Made by a program: the position numbers and the translations under genes
Part shown: piece after piece, positions 20,983-33,300 of the stretch
Position numbering within the stretch: position 1 is the first letter of the stretch
How the letters are laid out: the number at the start of each line of letters is the position of its first letter
Origin: Diphasiastrum complanatum
Taxonomy: Eukaryota > Streptophyta > Lycopodiopsida > Lycopodiales > Lycopodiaceae
Length of the DNA: 64,000 nt
Reading direction: 5' to 3'
Assembly: GCA_029204225.1 (NCBI GenBank)
Contig: MU832669.1
Location: 1-64,000 of the forward strand
The notes under the pieces: model-generated
What the model saw: only the letters and a program-made list of their open reading frames with translations
Told to the model about the DNA's origin: nothing
Databases searched by the model: none

Positions 20983-21377
20983 TGTTAGACGCTAGTCGTG
21001 CTCTAACGTATTCTCGGCACGACTAGTTACTAGGGGCCGAGGGCCAATAACTGGGATGGACACCAAGGGACTCGTTGGATTTGGTGCGTCACTGGCAGTG
21101 ACCGCCCGCCTGATAGGATGTCAGTAGGTGGAGTTATGACCGTATGGACCCTAGTCATCAGCAGCTGATATACCTTTGGAGGACGAGCAGCTAGCCGACA
21201 GTTAGCTGGGGTGACGGTTAGTGTCACAGGTCCATGACGGGGCTTGGGGTGGTGCCTTAGGGTCACGCACTTTTTCAGTGGATTTCGTGGAACCATGGGG
21301 ACTGATCACCCTTGCATGGCAGCCATGTGTCCCAGGCCCATAATAGTAATCAGAGACTCAAGAGGAGGGCACCTACT
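20983..21377 (+). repeat. Truncated LTR of the Ty3 fragment
   Basis: It starts TGTTAGACGC after a purine tract. It is cut at 21377 by the insertion of the next copia element. The middle part, about 21137-21310, is similar to the minus strand of the copia LTR at 4791-5758. A perfect 10-bp inverted repeat, ctagtcgtgc/gcacgactag, lies at 20992-21026. Confidence 0.7.
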
Positions 21378-22041
21378 GTTATAGAATTGAAAATAGAGAT
21401 AGAAAGGATCTTTAAATCGAGGTTTACCAACCGAGGAATCCTCGATGGTCTTCTACACTCAAAATAGATCAAAATCAGCAACATGCAATCAAATACAGTG
21501 ACATGCAATCAACATGCAAGCAAATACAGTGACATGCAATCAACATGCAAGCAACTGTGGAAACATGCAAGCAATCTGAAGCATTCTAGAGGCATGCATG
21601 CAACATGCATGGACTAGTACTTGCACATGCAAACGGAAATTGATAGCCAATTGTAATTTTGTCGACATGCAATGAATAGATCAAACTTTCGAAGTGATCG
21701 GATCTGCTGGCTATGGAGGGCAGCGAGCAAGATGAAGAGGATACGAGCAGAAATTTGCATGAAACTTCCGTCAGAAACTTGCTACACAAACTTAAATGAT
21801 AGTATATGCTGTAAGGAGCATTCTAACATCATTAATCCTGGAAATTGCTCCTCCAATTGAGTCGATTGGATCACGAATGCTTGCTGTCCATGAATTTCCA
21901 GCAAGAAGAACTATACATTAGCAAGAATACAAAGCAATAAATCAGATCCAACAAGACACCAATCTAGGATAGCATTACACTAGAATTAATTAGCAAGAGA
22001 TTCTACCACAAAAAACAAATCACAAGAGCAGATGTGAGAGG

Positions 22042-22132
<91 letters not shown>

Positions 22133-22556
22133 ATAGTGCGCCCATCTAGGAGGAGGAGGTATCATTTATAGATTGGAAACAAATGATATGTGATGTACAT
22201 GGCTTCCAAGTGTCAAAAGTAGGTGAAATAGGTGTCCCACATGCTAAGTATGCACTTTCTCTCTTCATGCAATGATTTGCCTTGGTTCACAAGTTTCCTA
22301 TATAGGAAAAATGCGCCCTCCTACAACATAAGAAAATTCATGTAGTTCCAACATATAGTTGGTAGCATGTAAAATTGTCCCCTAGGGTCCCGTGTACAAC
22401 TTATGGGCCTACTCAAGGTTTTGAAACCTTTACAATAAATTTTTATAATGTTTACAAACTTGGTAAGCCTATTTAAACTTTGAGAGAATACAACGCAAAT
22501 TAAAATTGCGTGGCGCTAATATACATGGTGAAATTGATCAAACTTAAACCATAACA
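21378..22556 (-). repeat. 3' LTR of the copia element (1179 bp)
   Basis: It starts TGTTATAGAATTG and ends CCATAACA, and the minus-strand purine tract follows. It contains a tandem array of acatgcaatca/acatgcaagca units at 21478-21565, a long (CT)n run at 22045-22130, and boxes agtgcgcccatc and atgcgccctcctac. Confidence 0.9.
22045..22131 (+). repeat. (CT)n microsatellite in the LTR
   Basis: An uninterrupted ct run of more than 80 bp, absent from the paired LTR because of its deletion. Confidence 0.95.
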
Positions 22557-22564
22557 GCTCCCTC

Positions 22565-23043
22565 CTAAGTTTGGTCAATTTTACATACTCCAAGCTTCTT
22601 CCTATGACGATGAAATAATTTTGCATGGAGTGGCTTTGTAAGAATATCTGCAGCCATGTTACTTGAGTCAATGAAGATAGGGGAGATAATATTCTTCTTG
22701 ACTAAATGATGATACTTGATATGAATATGTTTGGTCCTCCCATGAAATACGGCGTCTTTTGAAAGTACAATAGCAGAAGTGTTGTCAATAAATAAAGAAC
22801 TTGGGCCTTCATCAAGTTGATGTAGATGTTCAAGCATGAATCGCAGCCAAACTACTTCATTAGAAACTCTTGAGGTTGCGATATATTCCGCTTCGCAAGA
22901 GGATTGAGCAACGAGAGATTGCTTCTTGCATATCCATGTGATGGCTGCCCCTGAAAGTATACTACATCCTCCTGTATCGCTTTTATAATCATCCACATTA
23001 GAAGCCCAACTGGCATCACTATATGAAGCAAGTGATAGACCAT
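22565..23043 (-). pseudogene. Copia RNase H
   Basis: Two overlapping frames carry SYSDASWASN-like sequence (frameshifted near 22990), then DTGGCSILSGAAITWICKKQ, SSCEAEYIATS, FIDNTSAIVLSKD and HGRTKHIHIKYH, ending NMAADILTKPLHAKLFHR before a stop beside the purine tract. The C-terminus looks complete, and the element's 3' end is directly adjacent. Confidence 0.9.
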
Positions 23044-23048
23044 CTTGT

Positions 23049-23756
23049 TTAATCGGAAGTAGCTTTCAAATATCGTAAAACATATTTAGCATGCTTCCAA
23101 TGAATAACACCAGGATTAGTAGCAAACTGACTAAGAGTATGAACTGCATAGGCAATATCAGGTCGTGTCCAATTAGTGAGATACATTAGAGATCCAATCA
23201 AATTATGATAAGGTATCTTGGACATTTCTTGATGTTCCTCTTCAGTCTTCGCTCCATCTTCCTTGGATAATTTGACTCCAGGTAGCATAGGAATGTCTTT
23301 GCCTTTGCACTCCAGCATATTGTAGTCCTTCAGGATCTTCAAAATATAATGTTGTTGATGAAGTGCAATGGTGCCTTTTACCCTGTCATGATGAATTTGA
23401 ATTCCAAGGCAAGATTTTGCCTCTCCAAGGTCCGAAACATCAAAGATAGAGCCAATTAACTTCTTACAATGATTGATGAAAGGAATAGAATTTCCTATCA
23501 ACAATGAATCATCAACATAGACTGTCAACAATACATAATACTCATTCACCCTTTTGAAATAAACATTACCATCAGGAATGAATGGTATAAACCCCAATGC
23601 TCTTAGGACTTGATCTATCTTCTTATTCCATTGCCTAGCGGATTGCTTTAAACCATATATACTTTTTAAAAGCAAGCAAACCCAACTAGGATGATGTCTA
23701 CTCACATAGTCTGATGGTTGCTTCATAAAAATATTTTCATCAAGTGTGCCATACAA
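23049..23756 (-). pseudogene. Copia reverse transcriptase
   Basis: The 235-residue segment has LLKSIYGLKQSARQWNKKID and the catalytic block LLTVYVDDSLLIG, then DLGEAKSCLGIQI and the PYHNLIGSLMYLTNWTRPDI region. The family usually has YVDD, as here. The frame starts just after a frameshift and ends at another, before RNase H. Confidence 0.92.
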
Positions 23757-25166
23757 ATATGCTGTTTTCTCATCATAATAAGTTTCAAAGCAACTAACAA
23801 ACGTATGCTAGCTTGCTTTACAACGGGAGAAAAGGTATCAAAGTAGTCAACTTCAAACTTTTGAGAATAACTTTTTGCTACAAGGCGAGCCTTGAAGCGT
23901 ATAATATCACCTTCAGGTGAAAATTTCAGCTTATAGAGCCATTTGCAATCTATAGCCTTTCTTCCTGGTGGTAAAGGCTGCAGCTTCCAAACTTGGTGTC
24001 GATACATGGACTCCATCTCTTCATTCATAGCTTTGCGCCATTGATCTCGTTCTTTACTTTGCATTGCTTCTTCATAAGTTGATGGAGCTTCCACAATATA
24101 GCCAAATTCTCTTTGGAAGTGAACTGGCTCTCGTCTTTCTCTCCTTGGCCGTGATGTAGCAGCTTTCTCATCTTCGAATTCTTTTTCTTCTTCACCTGCA
24201 TGTTCAATGATTTCTTCTTCTTCTTCTTCATCAAGAAGAGGTTCATGCATAGTTGGAACAATAGGCTGCTCTTCTGGAGTAGCATGAAACAGTTTGAAAA
24301 CATCATATCCTGGAACATTTGCTTCTTCCTTTTTCTGGAATATAGGATCATCTATGAACTTTGATTTATCAAAGCGTACATCTCTAGAAAAATGAAATTT
24401 CTTTGTAGCTGGAATGTAAATCTTATAATAATTTGAGATTGCATCATATCCAACTAGAATTCCTGGCATAGCAGTATTGTCTAGCTTATTGCATTTAACT
24501 TTAGGAACAAATACATATGCTAGACATCCAAAAATTCTAACATGTGTTAACTTGGGCTTTTTCCCAATCCAACATTCATAAGGAGTTTTCTCCTTATCTA
24601 GAGATTGTAAAGTACGATTCTGCAAGTAATTGGCAGTATTAACTGCTTCCGCCCAAAATTTATTAGGTAACTTTCCATGAATCATCATGCAGCGTGCTGC
24701 CTCAACAAGAGTTCGATTCCGCCGTTCTGCAACACCATTGTGCTGAGGGGTGTACACAGCCACAAACTGATGTAGAATGTTATTGCTGGTACAAAACTCT
24801 TGAAATTCTGCAGAAATATATTCACCACCACGATCTGAACGTAGTTGTCTAACTCTCTTTGAAGTCTTAGAGTGCACAAAAATTGAGAAATTCTTTAATT
24901 TTTGAAAGAATGTCACTTTTATTAGCAATAAAATAAACCATTGCTAATCGACTAAGATCATCAATGAATGTGACAAAATAACGTGCACTACCAATAGAGT
25001 TAACATGCAAAGGTCCACAAACATCTGAGTGAACTAATTCAAGAAGTTCTTTAGATCTATGGCCCTCCTTATTGAATGGAGAGCGAGTCATCTTGCCCAG
25101 CATGAAAGAATCAAATGGATGATATGAAGTGGGAATATTGATGTCAAAATCAACCCCTTCAAACAA
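23723..25166 (-). pseudogene. Copia integrase and start of RT, frameshifted
   Basis: The first part (25166-24867) has HSDVCGPLHVNSIGSARYFV with a catalytic Asp and VTFIDDLSR. After a frameshift, the second (24928-23723) has LRSDRGGEY with the next Asp and YTPQHNGVAERRNRTLVEAA with the catalytic Glu. The family block LTHVRIFGCLAYVFVPK and a Glu-rich linker follow, then the RT opening QWRKAMNEEMESM and FKARLVAKSYSQ. The frame breaks again near 23740, within RT. Confidence 0.92.
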
Positions 25167-26620
25167 CTTTCTCTTTGCTGTTTTAAAATGCTACGCATAC
25201 TCATGTGATAGAGCCTAGCATGCCATAATGCATGCATCTTGTCTTCGACAGCTGAAACTTCGTCACATGCAATAAGAACTTTTGCATGATATAGGTTCTC
25301 CCTCCGTAAGCCTGTTGCAAGCTGCTTTCCACTTTTTGTGTCCATTAGCCTGCAATCATTGTCAAGAAACAGAACTTTGATGCCCACATCTGTCATGCGG
25401 GCTACTGACAATAAGTCCTTTTGCATGGTTAGTACATGCAATACATTTCGAAGAACTTTAGAACCTTCAATTGTGAGTAAACTCAAGCTTCCTATTCCTG
25501 AAACATCATGTTGACTACCATCTCCTAAAATGACATATCTCTGAGTGTAAGTAGGAGAATAACTAGACAACATAGCTCTATTAGAGATGATATGAGCAGT
25601 AGCTCCAGAATCTATCACAACTTCGGAAGTATTAGCACTAGAATTAAAACAATTTTCTACACAAACAAAAGCAGCAGCTAGAGTGTTTTCCTCTTTGCTT
25701 GAGTTAGAAGAAAGTTGTTCCTCTTGACAAACATTGGCTTTACTGTTGTTAGGCCTAGAATAGCATTTGAAAGATGAATGACCAGTTTTGCCACAATGTC
25801 TACAAGCTACTCTAGGATTAGCCCAACATTTATCAAGAGTATGTCCTGGCTTTTTACAATAGTTGCAAAAAGATTTCTTTGACTTAGGCTCAGATGATTC
25901 CACTTTGGAATCTTTATAGTTTGGGTCTCGCATGCTTGTAGCTTGAAACTGGTTTTCGCGTCCTTTGGCCTTGCCCTTTCCTTTCTTCGCATATAAAGCT
26001 TTAGCTCCTCGAGAAGGTGAACTTCCTTGCCGCATGAGATACTCTTCTCGAAGGCTTTGAATGGCCTCTTCAAAGGATTTACTTGTAAGAACAGGTCACA
26101 TGTAGATGTAGGAGGGTGGTAGTGCTCGCAGCAGGTATGTAAGTTTCTCCTCCCTGGGAGTTATTCTACCTGCACTTTGTAGAGCACTAAACAAAGATTG
26201 TAACTTGAAAAGAAAAGCATCACAATCTGAAATTCCATCCCACTTTAAACTAGTAAGTTGCTCAAACAGATATAAGATTTGAGTTTGTGATTTGGACTCA
26301 AATCTTCGAGCAAGTTCATCCCACATCTCCTTTGCTGTAGCAGAATCGGCAACAGTGAGAAAAATATCTTCTGAAACGGTTTGGGGAATAATTACTTTAG
26401 CTTTCGAATCTGCATGCAACCAGGCGTGAAGATCTTTTAAATCTTCTTCATAAGCTGCTGTATTTATTACATCAGGTACATGCGGTTTGGGAATGGTCCC
26501 ATGAACATAAGGCCACAACTTCTTAGCTTGCAGGATCAGTCGAGTCTTTGATCTCCATACAGGATAGTTGGATCCATCTAGGATCGTTGTCCTTGCCTGA
26601 AAAGTAGAAGTAGAAGCCAT
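25088..26620 (-). pseudogene. Copia gag, protease and GAG-pre-integrase
   Basis: Starts MASTSTFQARTTILDGSNYP at 26620, a normal copia gag opening. The gag core includes AKEMWDELARRFES and LTYLLRALPP. A TGA at 26096-26098 interrupts it, and the same frame resumes to 25088. Two tandem CCHC knuckles follow (CNYCKKPGHTLDKC and CRHCGKTGHSSFKC), then the protease active site VIDSGATAHI and a GAG-pre-integrase segment (MHALWHARLYHMS). A frameshift near 25150 ends the frame. Gag forms the particle; the protease would cut the polyprotein. Two knuckles rather than one is a noticeable variant. Confidence 0.92.
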
Positions 26621-26621
26621 A

Positions 26622-26633
26622 GCTCTGATACCA
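26622..26633 (-). promoter_or_regulatory. Primer binding site of the copia element
   Basis: The minus strand reads TGGTATCAGAGC one base from the 5' LTR. It also overlaps the start of gag closely: the ATG is at 26620-26618. Confidence 0.85.
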
Positions 26634-26634
26634 C

Positions 26635-27282
26635 TGTTATAGAATTGAAAATCGAGATAGAAAGGATCGTTAAATCGAGGTTTACCAACCTAGGAATCCT
26701 CGATGGTCTTCTACAACTCAAAATAGATCAAAATCAGCAACATGCAATCAAATACAGTGACATGCAATCAACATGCAAGCAACTGTAGTGACATGCAATC
26801 GACATGCAAGCAAATAAAGTGACATGCAATCAACATGCAAGCAATCTGAAGAATTCTAGAGGCATGCATGCAACATGCATGGACTAGTACTTGCACATGC
26901 AAACGGAAATTGATAGCCAATTGTAATTTTGTCGACATGCAATGAATAGATCAAACTTTCGAAGTGGCTTCCAAGTGTCAAAAGTAGGTGAAATAGGTGT
27001 CCCACATGCTAAGTATGCACTTTCTCTCTTCATGCAATGATTTGCCTTGGTCCACAAGTTTCCTATATAGGAAAAATGCGCCCTCCTACAACATAAGAAA
27101 ATTCATGTAGTTCCAACATATAGTTGGTAGCATGTAAAATTGCCCCCTAGGGTCCCATGTACAACTTATGGGCCTACTCAAGGGTTTGAAACCTTTACAA
27201 TAAATTTTTATAATGTTTACAAACTTGGTAAGCCTATTTAAACTTTGAGAGAATACAATGCAAATTAAAATTGCGTGGCGCT
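26635..27282 (-). repeat. 5' LTR of the copia element, deleted
   Basis: Same start as the other LTR, but about 500 bp including the CT run is missing between 26966 and 26967, and the last ~48 bp are absent at 27282. As these include transcription-proximal sequence in minus sense, the promoter end may be damaged. Confidence 0.85.
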
Positions 27283-30266
27283 ACGGTTGGGTGGATCATT
27301 CTACTTCTACACGCCATCAGAGTTTGGAGAGCTCATGGAGATTGGAGGGATGGTTTTGAGGGGGGGTTGCGATTGAGAGGAAAGGAGATGGATAGATCAT
27401 AGGTAGGTAGGAAAGTGACTGCTAGGGTAGTGAACAACGTAGGAGGGGTGATGGGTAGAAAGGAGGGCAATGGTGTTGCAAGGAGGCTGATGTAGAGGAG
27501 GAAAAATGATGGATAGGGCAGTGAGTAAGGTAGAGGGATAGGGCACCAAGCAAGATAGGGAGGAGCAATAGCAATTTCATTCAAAGATTCCTAAAGACCA
27601 TCAACAATAATTATAGACAAATCTCTACAAGCAATGTAATTGGGTTCTCCCATGAAGAGCCCAAGCATGTCAATAATCAAAATGTAACAAATAAATGCTT
27701 TTAATCCTTGTTAGTAGTCATCTGGAGACCGTATAGGAATCTTTCTGGAAAACCCTTGTGCATATTTTGAAAGATAAGAGAGGCACTACTTTTGGAGGGA
27801 AATAGTACACCCAATTGGTAGGTGCCTGTAAGATGCATAAAAGTAGGCCCAGTACTGTATTTATCTTGAACAAGAAGTATTCACCGTCAATTCTATAAAG
27901 TATTTCAGTGATTATTTAGTATACTTGCACTCTTCTTCCTTTGTTCTTGATATCTTGGACAGCAACACTAATGTGTAACTATGTGAAAAACATGAGCTTC
28001 TCATTGCAAACATGAATCTGGGCGAAACCGCAGCAGAACATTTGTGTGTTGTCTTATTCAGAGGCACAGCAACAATGCCAGTCATATTGATGTCGGTGGT
28101 GAAACATACTATGTGACAAAATGGCAGAGGCGGGGAGCTTTTAGAACTTGAAAGAATCGAGCAAAAGAAAAATTGTGTCTAAATGTTATGTTCATGACTA
28201 CCATGACGAAGAGGCCAATGCCCTTAGGACACTGGAAGCCGAGCAATCAAGTACTGGATTTGATAGTGTATTTTAACTGAGGTGAAAGAGGGCAAAAACT
28301 GGTCCTAACTAGTACCATGGATAGACAAGACCTACTTGGTAAAATGAGTAAACGAAATTAGATTGGTGATGAAGTCCTATTTAGTCTTCCAAAATGCAAT
28401 GAAGTTAGATTGGTGATGCGGTGCCCAAATGCTAAGTAACTGGTTGATCTCTTGTAAGCTGCAGTCCTTGTGGGACAAGATAGAGCCAGGTAAGCCCTGG
28501 AAAAGGATAACTACTGAGGACAACAACTGAACACATTAAGCAGGGAATCGACCAACTTTAGTGGCAAACAAATAGTTAGCTTAGAAAACATATTACCCTA
28601 GAAGTAGAATGTTGACTTTACAAAACAATTATTGTTAACTTTATGCACAAGACAAGACAAATATTGAAAGTCACATCCATTATCTGCCACTAGGCTAAGT
28701 TTTGCAATCTACCAGTAGGAGCAAAAGAGATCTAACTAGTTTTGATGAATAATTGTGCACGTCAACAGAATTGCGTGTTGATGATCAATCCCAAATGGGG
28801 CACATGCAAATGAGGCCAAGAATTTTCCAAGACCGTTGAAACCTAGAATCGCTACATACAACATAGGAGCAAGAGTTGGGAAGGATAATGGAGTGATCTA
28901 AAAGATGCCATAATATACACATAGCAACAAGGAACAAAATAAATGACCTTGTCGTCAAATGGAATGTCTCAAAGACAACCAGGAATTGTGGCATATGAAA
29001 GTGTTGGATTTATTAGATACCTACGTAGATCTTGGTTAAGAAATAATGGTAGCAGATAAATTCCCAATTGCGGGATCAACACAAAACTAGTTGTTAGTGT
29101 GGAATCAACATCAAAAGACTCCTAGCTTAGATTTTCAAGCAGAAATTTATAGTGGTCCATATCATAACTAATACTCGAGTCATGTCACTACCCTAGTTCC
29201 ATAGTGTGCGGAAACAGGTACATATGGAATCTTATTTTTTTAGTTTTTATGCTAAAAAATTTACCTGTTTTTTGATGTTTTTCATTCCCTGCTTGTGGAA
29301 CAGAACATATACATTAAATATGTATCGAACGGGTATCTATAGGGTTCACAACTATGTTAGAAACTGCTAGATCTGCTGTGGTGTTCACTAGTTCGTCAGT
29401 GGAAGTCCCTTATCTGCTGGAAACTTTCTTGTATACATAATCCTGCCAGTACATTGCTAGACCACAAACAGTAAGTTTATTAGTTAGTGTCTCTGTTATA
29501 TTCTTACATTTTCTTCAAGCAACTGGGCACAATGAATAACTAGGAAATGCACCAGTTTGAAATGCAATGTCCACTGATCAAGAAAGTGTTCCTGATTTGC
29601 CGGATTTGTTTTGTGCAACACCAAATTAATAGTGAGCTGAGATTTATATCCTCAGTATCATGCTTTCTATGATTCACTTGTGATGTGCAATGTGGGGCAA
29701 TTTTTGTGGGTTACCTTTGGCTTCACTTGGAATAGCTAAATGCATGATATACCCTGTTTTTGGGCAGGGGGACACCTCAACAGTTGAGCCGACTTTTGTA
29801 TGCCAAGACCTGTGAATCCCTGCGTGCATCTGTATCTGTTTAAATTCTATCGATGCTTAGTTGAGAATCATTCAGAAAGGTTTTTGTTGGAGTTTTGTAG
29901 TTTTGTAGGCCTTTTCACATTAGTGCCCAAAATAGTTTATAGAGGAATAACGTTGATGTTCGAAAAACCAAGGAATTGACATTCTGCTCTTTGAGTTTAG
30001 TATCTATTAAGAAATCTATATGTTGATATAATTTTCCTTCAGGTCAGCACCTTAACTGCAACAGTGTAGTAGCTGTGTGAGGGTAACTCTCTAGCTATGA
30101 AAGATAAGTTTGGACACATGCTGACATACTTGGATATTTTTTCATGCAAAAATCATTCAAAACTACATCAGCAAGTATTTTTCAGGATGTTGCTATAAAG
30201 ATTTCCATAAAGTATGCGCCTGCATCATACGCAATGTATTGTTGGTGAGCAGTACCTTGATTTAAG
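27283..30266. other. Unassigned stretch upstream of the host gene exons
   Basis: No long coding frame or LTR pair. On the minus strand, 27666-27600 contains a segment shared with 11963-12028. It may encode LGLFMGEP and IACR, but a stop follows soon. The rest is AT-rich and may hold the promoter, 5' exons or first intron of the host gene; no TATA box could be assigned with confidence. Confidence 0.35.
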
Positions 30267-30382
30267 GAAACTTAATCGAGCCTCCTGTTGATGCCGCCAT
30301 TTCAGCAGCTTCGAGTCCCAATCATTCGATGTTGCCTATTCTCTGCTCGGCAGAAGAGAGAGCTGCTTGGGTACCACTCCAG
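30267..30382 (+). CDS. Host gene, possible exon 1 of the visible set
   Basis: AG at 30265-30266 and GT at 30383. The frame has ISAASSPNHSMLPIL and ERAAWVPLQ and ends in phase 0, matching the next exon. The weak acceptor leaves this exon uncertain. Confidence 0.4.
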
Positions 30383-33300
30383 GTTTGTAGATGTACGAAT
30401 GAACTGTATGTATTGTTGTTGGTTAGTTCTTTCTGACTGGATTGGCTAAAAGATCCTCAAGCTTCTATTTGTAGTGACTCGAAGGCGCATGAAGGCATTA
30501 GAGCAAGCAGTTGTCTTTGAAAACACATGCTAGGACCCAGTATTTGCTATGTTTTCTGTATTCTTACTATTATTTAAAAAACCTGCAATTTATTTTACAA
30601 AGGTGTTTCAGTAGGACAAGCATTTCAATGATGTTCTGTTTGTATGTATGAGCAGAGTGTTGAAAGAAGTGAGCAGGTTTTCCGGAACATAGAGAAAAAA
30701 AACAGACGGGTTGAAGAAATACCAGAAATTTTAATTTCAGATTCTCTATTGGATCAAAGTCCTGAAGGATTAGCCGAGTCAAGTGAGTTTGGTCTACAAG
30801 ATCAGAGTTATATCTTGCATGCACAGAAGCCTGTTGAACCTTCTACTAGTAGTAGAGGGAAGCGTCACAAAGGTACTTTTATGCTTATGCAGAACATCGA
30901 GCCAAAAGATGCTTGTTCTAATTCAGAAAGCTGATACCCAAAGTTTCTGCTGTTTTGTACTTCCCATTTCTGTTACAAGAACTGGTGGTGTTATTTGAAT
31001 TGTATTCCTATTCTTTGATTTGAGTCTGTTCTTATATGTATTGACCGTTGGACTTTTTTCACCTTGTCATACCTTGAAAATTCTCTTCTATATCTGAAGC
31101 TATGATTTTTCTCCCAATGATACCTTGTCAACATTACACTGTAGCTTTATATTGCGAGATACAAAAATTATTGCAAATCATCCTAAGCTCATCCACTCAA
31201 ATTAACCCCAAGTTGTTGGTATCAAGAGCTGGCAAACCAAGTTATAGCAAGAGGATGTTCTAGTATCATTGACTCCCTAAATCCATGTTGATTCTGGACA
31301 TCTTATATTGTAGGGAGATGTAGATTTTTAGGCATATTATGTATAGAATGAGCTCGTTCCAGACACAGTTTTGAGGCTGTTTCATTCAGAATGTGGGGAT
31401 CACCTTCCATCTCATCATAACGTTTTGTTCTGGAAATTTTTTGGGCTGAAAAAACTCTAGATGCAGTCACGTAGTTGTTCACATGTTTTTAGAAATAAAA
31501 AAGGGAATTGACTGTACAATGCCCTAGTGTGGAGGGTCACGGCGTGATTGCTCAAGATGGTTGTTTGAGCCTCTCGGTATGCTACCTGAGTCTTTGCAGC
31601 TGAATGACCCTTTGCTGCCACTCCCAATAGCCTAGATGGCTCCACAGCTGCAGGTGTTGTTGTTGACAGTGTCCTCAAAGCAGCTACTAACTGTCCTTGG
31701 GCCCTGTGACTTGTGACACACTAGCGTCCTCATATGTATGAACGAGACTTTCATGAACACATACTACATGCAATGCATCACATCAAAAAAATAGACAATA
31801 AAATGCTGATAAAATTTCCAACAAAGAGCACTGTACAACTAACAGGACCTAAATTCTAGGTCCTCCCAGTGAAGGAACGCATCTCCTACAAAAGAGACTT
31901 ATAGGCAAGTTGTAAGTTGTTCAAGTTTCAAAGGAGCTTTATTTTGATTGTAGGTGAAAGCTTCCAAAAACATCAGAAAACTTTCAAAAATAGCTTGGGC
32001 ATCTTCTTCACTGATCAAGTGAAACAAACTAGATATTTAAAAAAAAAATTAATTCAGGGTATGCTTTGGAAAGAGAGGAAAAGGGTTGGGATCCAATCAG
32101 GCACGTTTAGTGTAATGGACTGGAGGGCTCACGGTTTAATTGGGGAGAGTCAGTGCAACGGAGTGGACGGTGGAGATTTGATTTGGGGGGCTAGGAGGAG
32201 TAGAAGCCATTAGGGAATTGGTGGGAGGAGGTGTGCCAAAGAATATGCACAAACTTGCTAACACATGTAGCCATGTGTCATGAAACTTTTCTACGCATGT
32301 GAGAGCTAGAGTTTTCTTATATCCTTGAGCTGTAGTGTAGAAGGGTGTGAAAGGATCACTCAAGGTGCTGACGTTCCTCTTGTAACATGTGTAAGCTCTT
32401 ATAGGTCTTGAGATGACGTATTTCAATTTCATCCTGATTACAAAGGAGATCAACACGATCCTCCAATTTCAACTTTGGCTGAGCCCATCTTATTGTTTTT
32501 GATATCAGGTCATATCAGTTGTGTTGTGGCCCGTTTGAAATGGACTTTTCGAAACGGACTTTCAATGAATCGAACGTGTCTCAGTGAAACACTGCTCACT
32601 ATGGTGCGGTAATTGGAAGGATTGTCTGTCTCCTCTTTTGAATGAAAGCAATTGTTACTCCTTGTCACCATTTGTTGCAAAAGTTTTGCTCCAAGGATTG
32701 ATTAAACAGGTGTTGAATGTATGGTGCTAACACTACCTTGCCCATCTTGAGGAAGTCTGTTTGCATATCGCAATATCTTGACTTTTCCAAAAGCATTGTG
32801 ATTCTTACGCCACACTTTTGTCACCATCTTTTGTTATTCTCTTACATACACTGCCCTCTTTTTCTTTGTGATCTTTCTACAAGCCATGAGTGCCAATGAC
32901 TATTTCCACTTGATCTTAACCGCTTTCTAGCTTTCTTGCATTTGACAGCATGCCGAATATTACTTGGGAAATTGTTATTCTTTACTGTCATGTTTGCTGA
33001 AACCCAAGGTTTTTCCTGGATTTTGCATGTGGGGCTTCCTACACGCTCCATATTTTACATGTGTTGTGGAGACACAGCAGTACTTTGGTTAGTAGTTTTC
33101 CAAATGTTTGATATTTGAAGAATTCTTCTTTCTTATATGGTGCAAATCTGAATTTTGTGCATGAGGTTTCAGCCTATGTAAGATGAGAAGAACTCACCAC
33201 ATGTAATGTCAATGTGAGAGGATGAAATTCAGATTTTATGTACCCACCTTCATACCTGTATTAGATTTAGGCACGATGGAAGAAGTCAATATATACTCCA

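Larger units (their letters stand above)
21378..27282 (-). mobile_element. Ty1/copia element, nearly complete, inactive
   Basis: The left LTR (21378-22556) is the 3' LTR. The right LTR (26635-27282), shortened inside and at its end, is the 5' LTR. Gag, protease, integrase, RT and RNase H lie between in the normal copia order on the minus strand. A purine tract (taggagggagc) and a PBS are present. One in-frame stop and about three frameshifts disable the polyprotein. The left flank is cctac, but the right end is lost, so the TSD cannot be confirmed. Confidence 0.93.
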
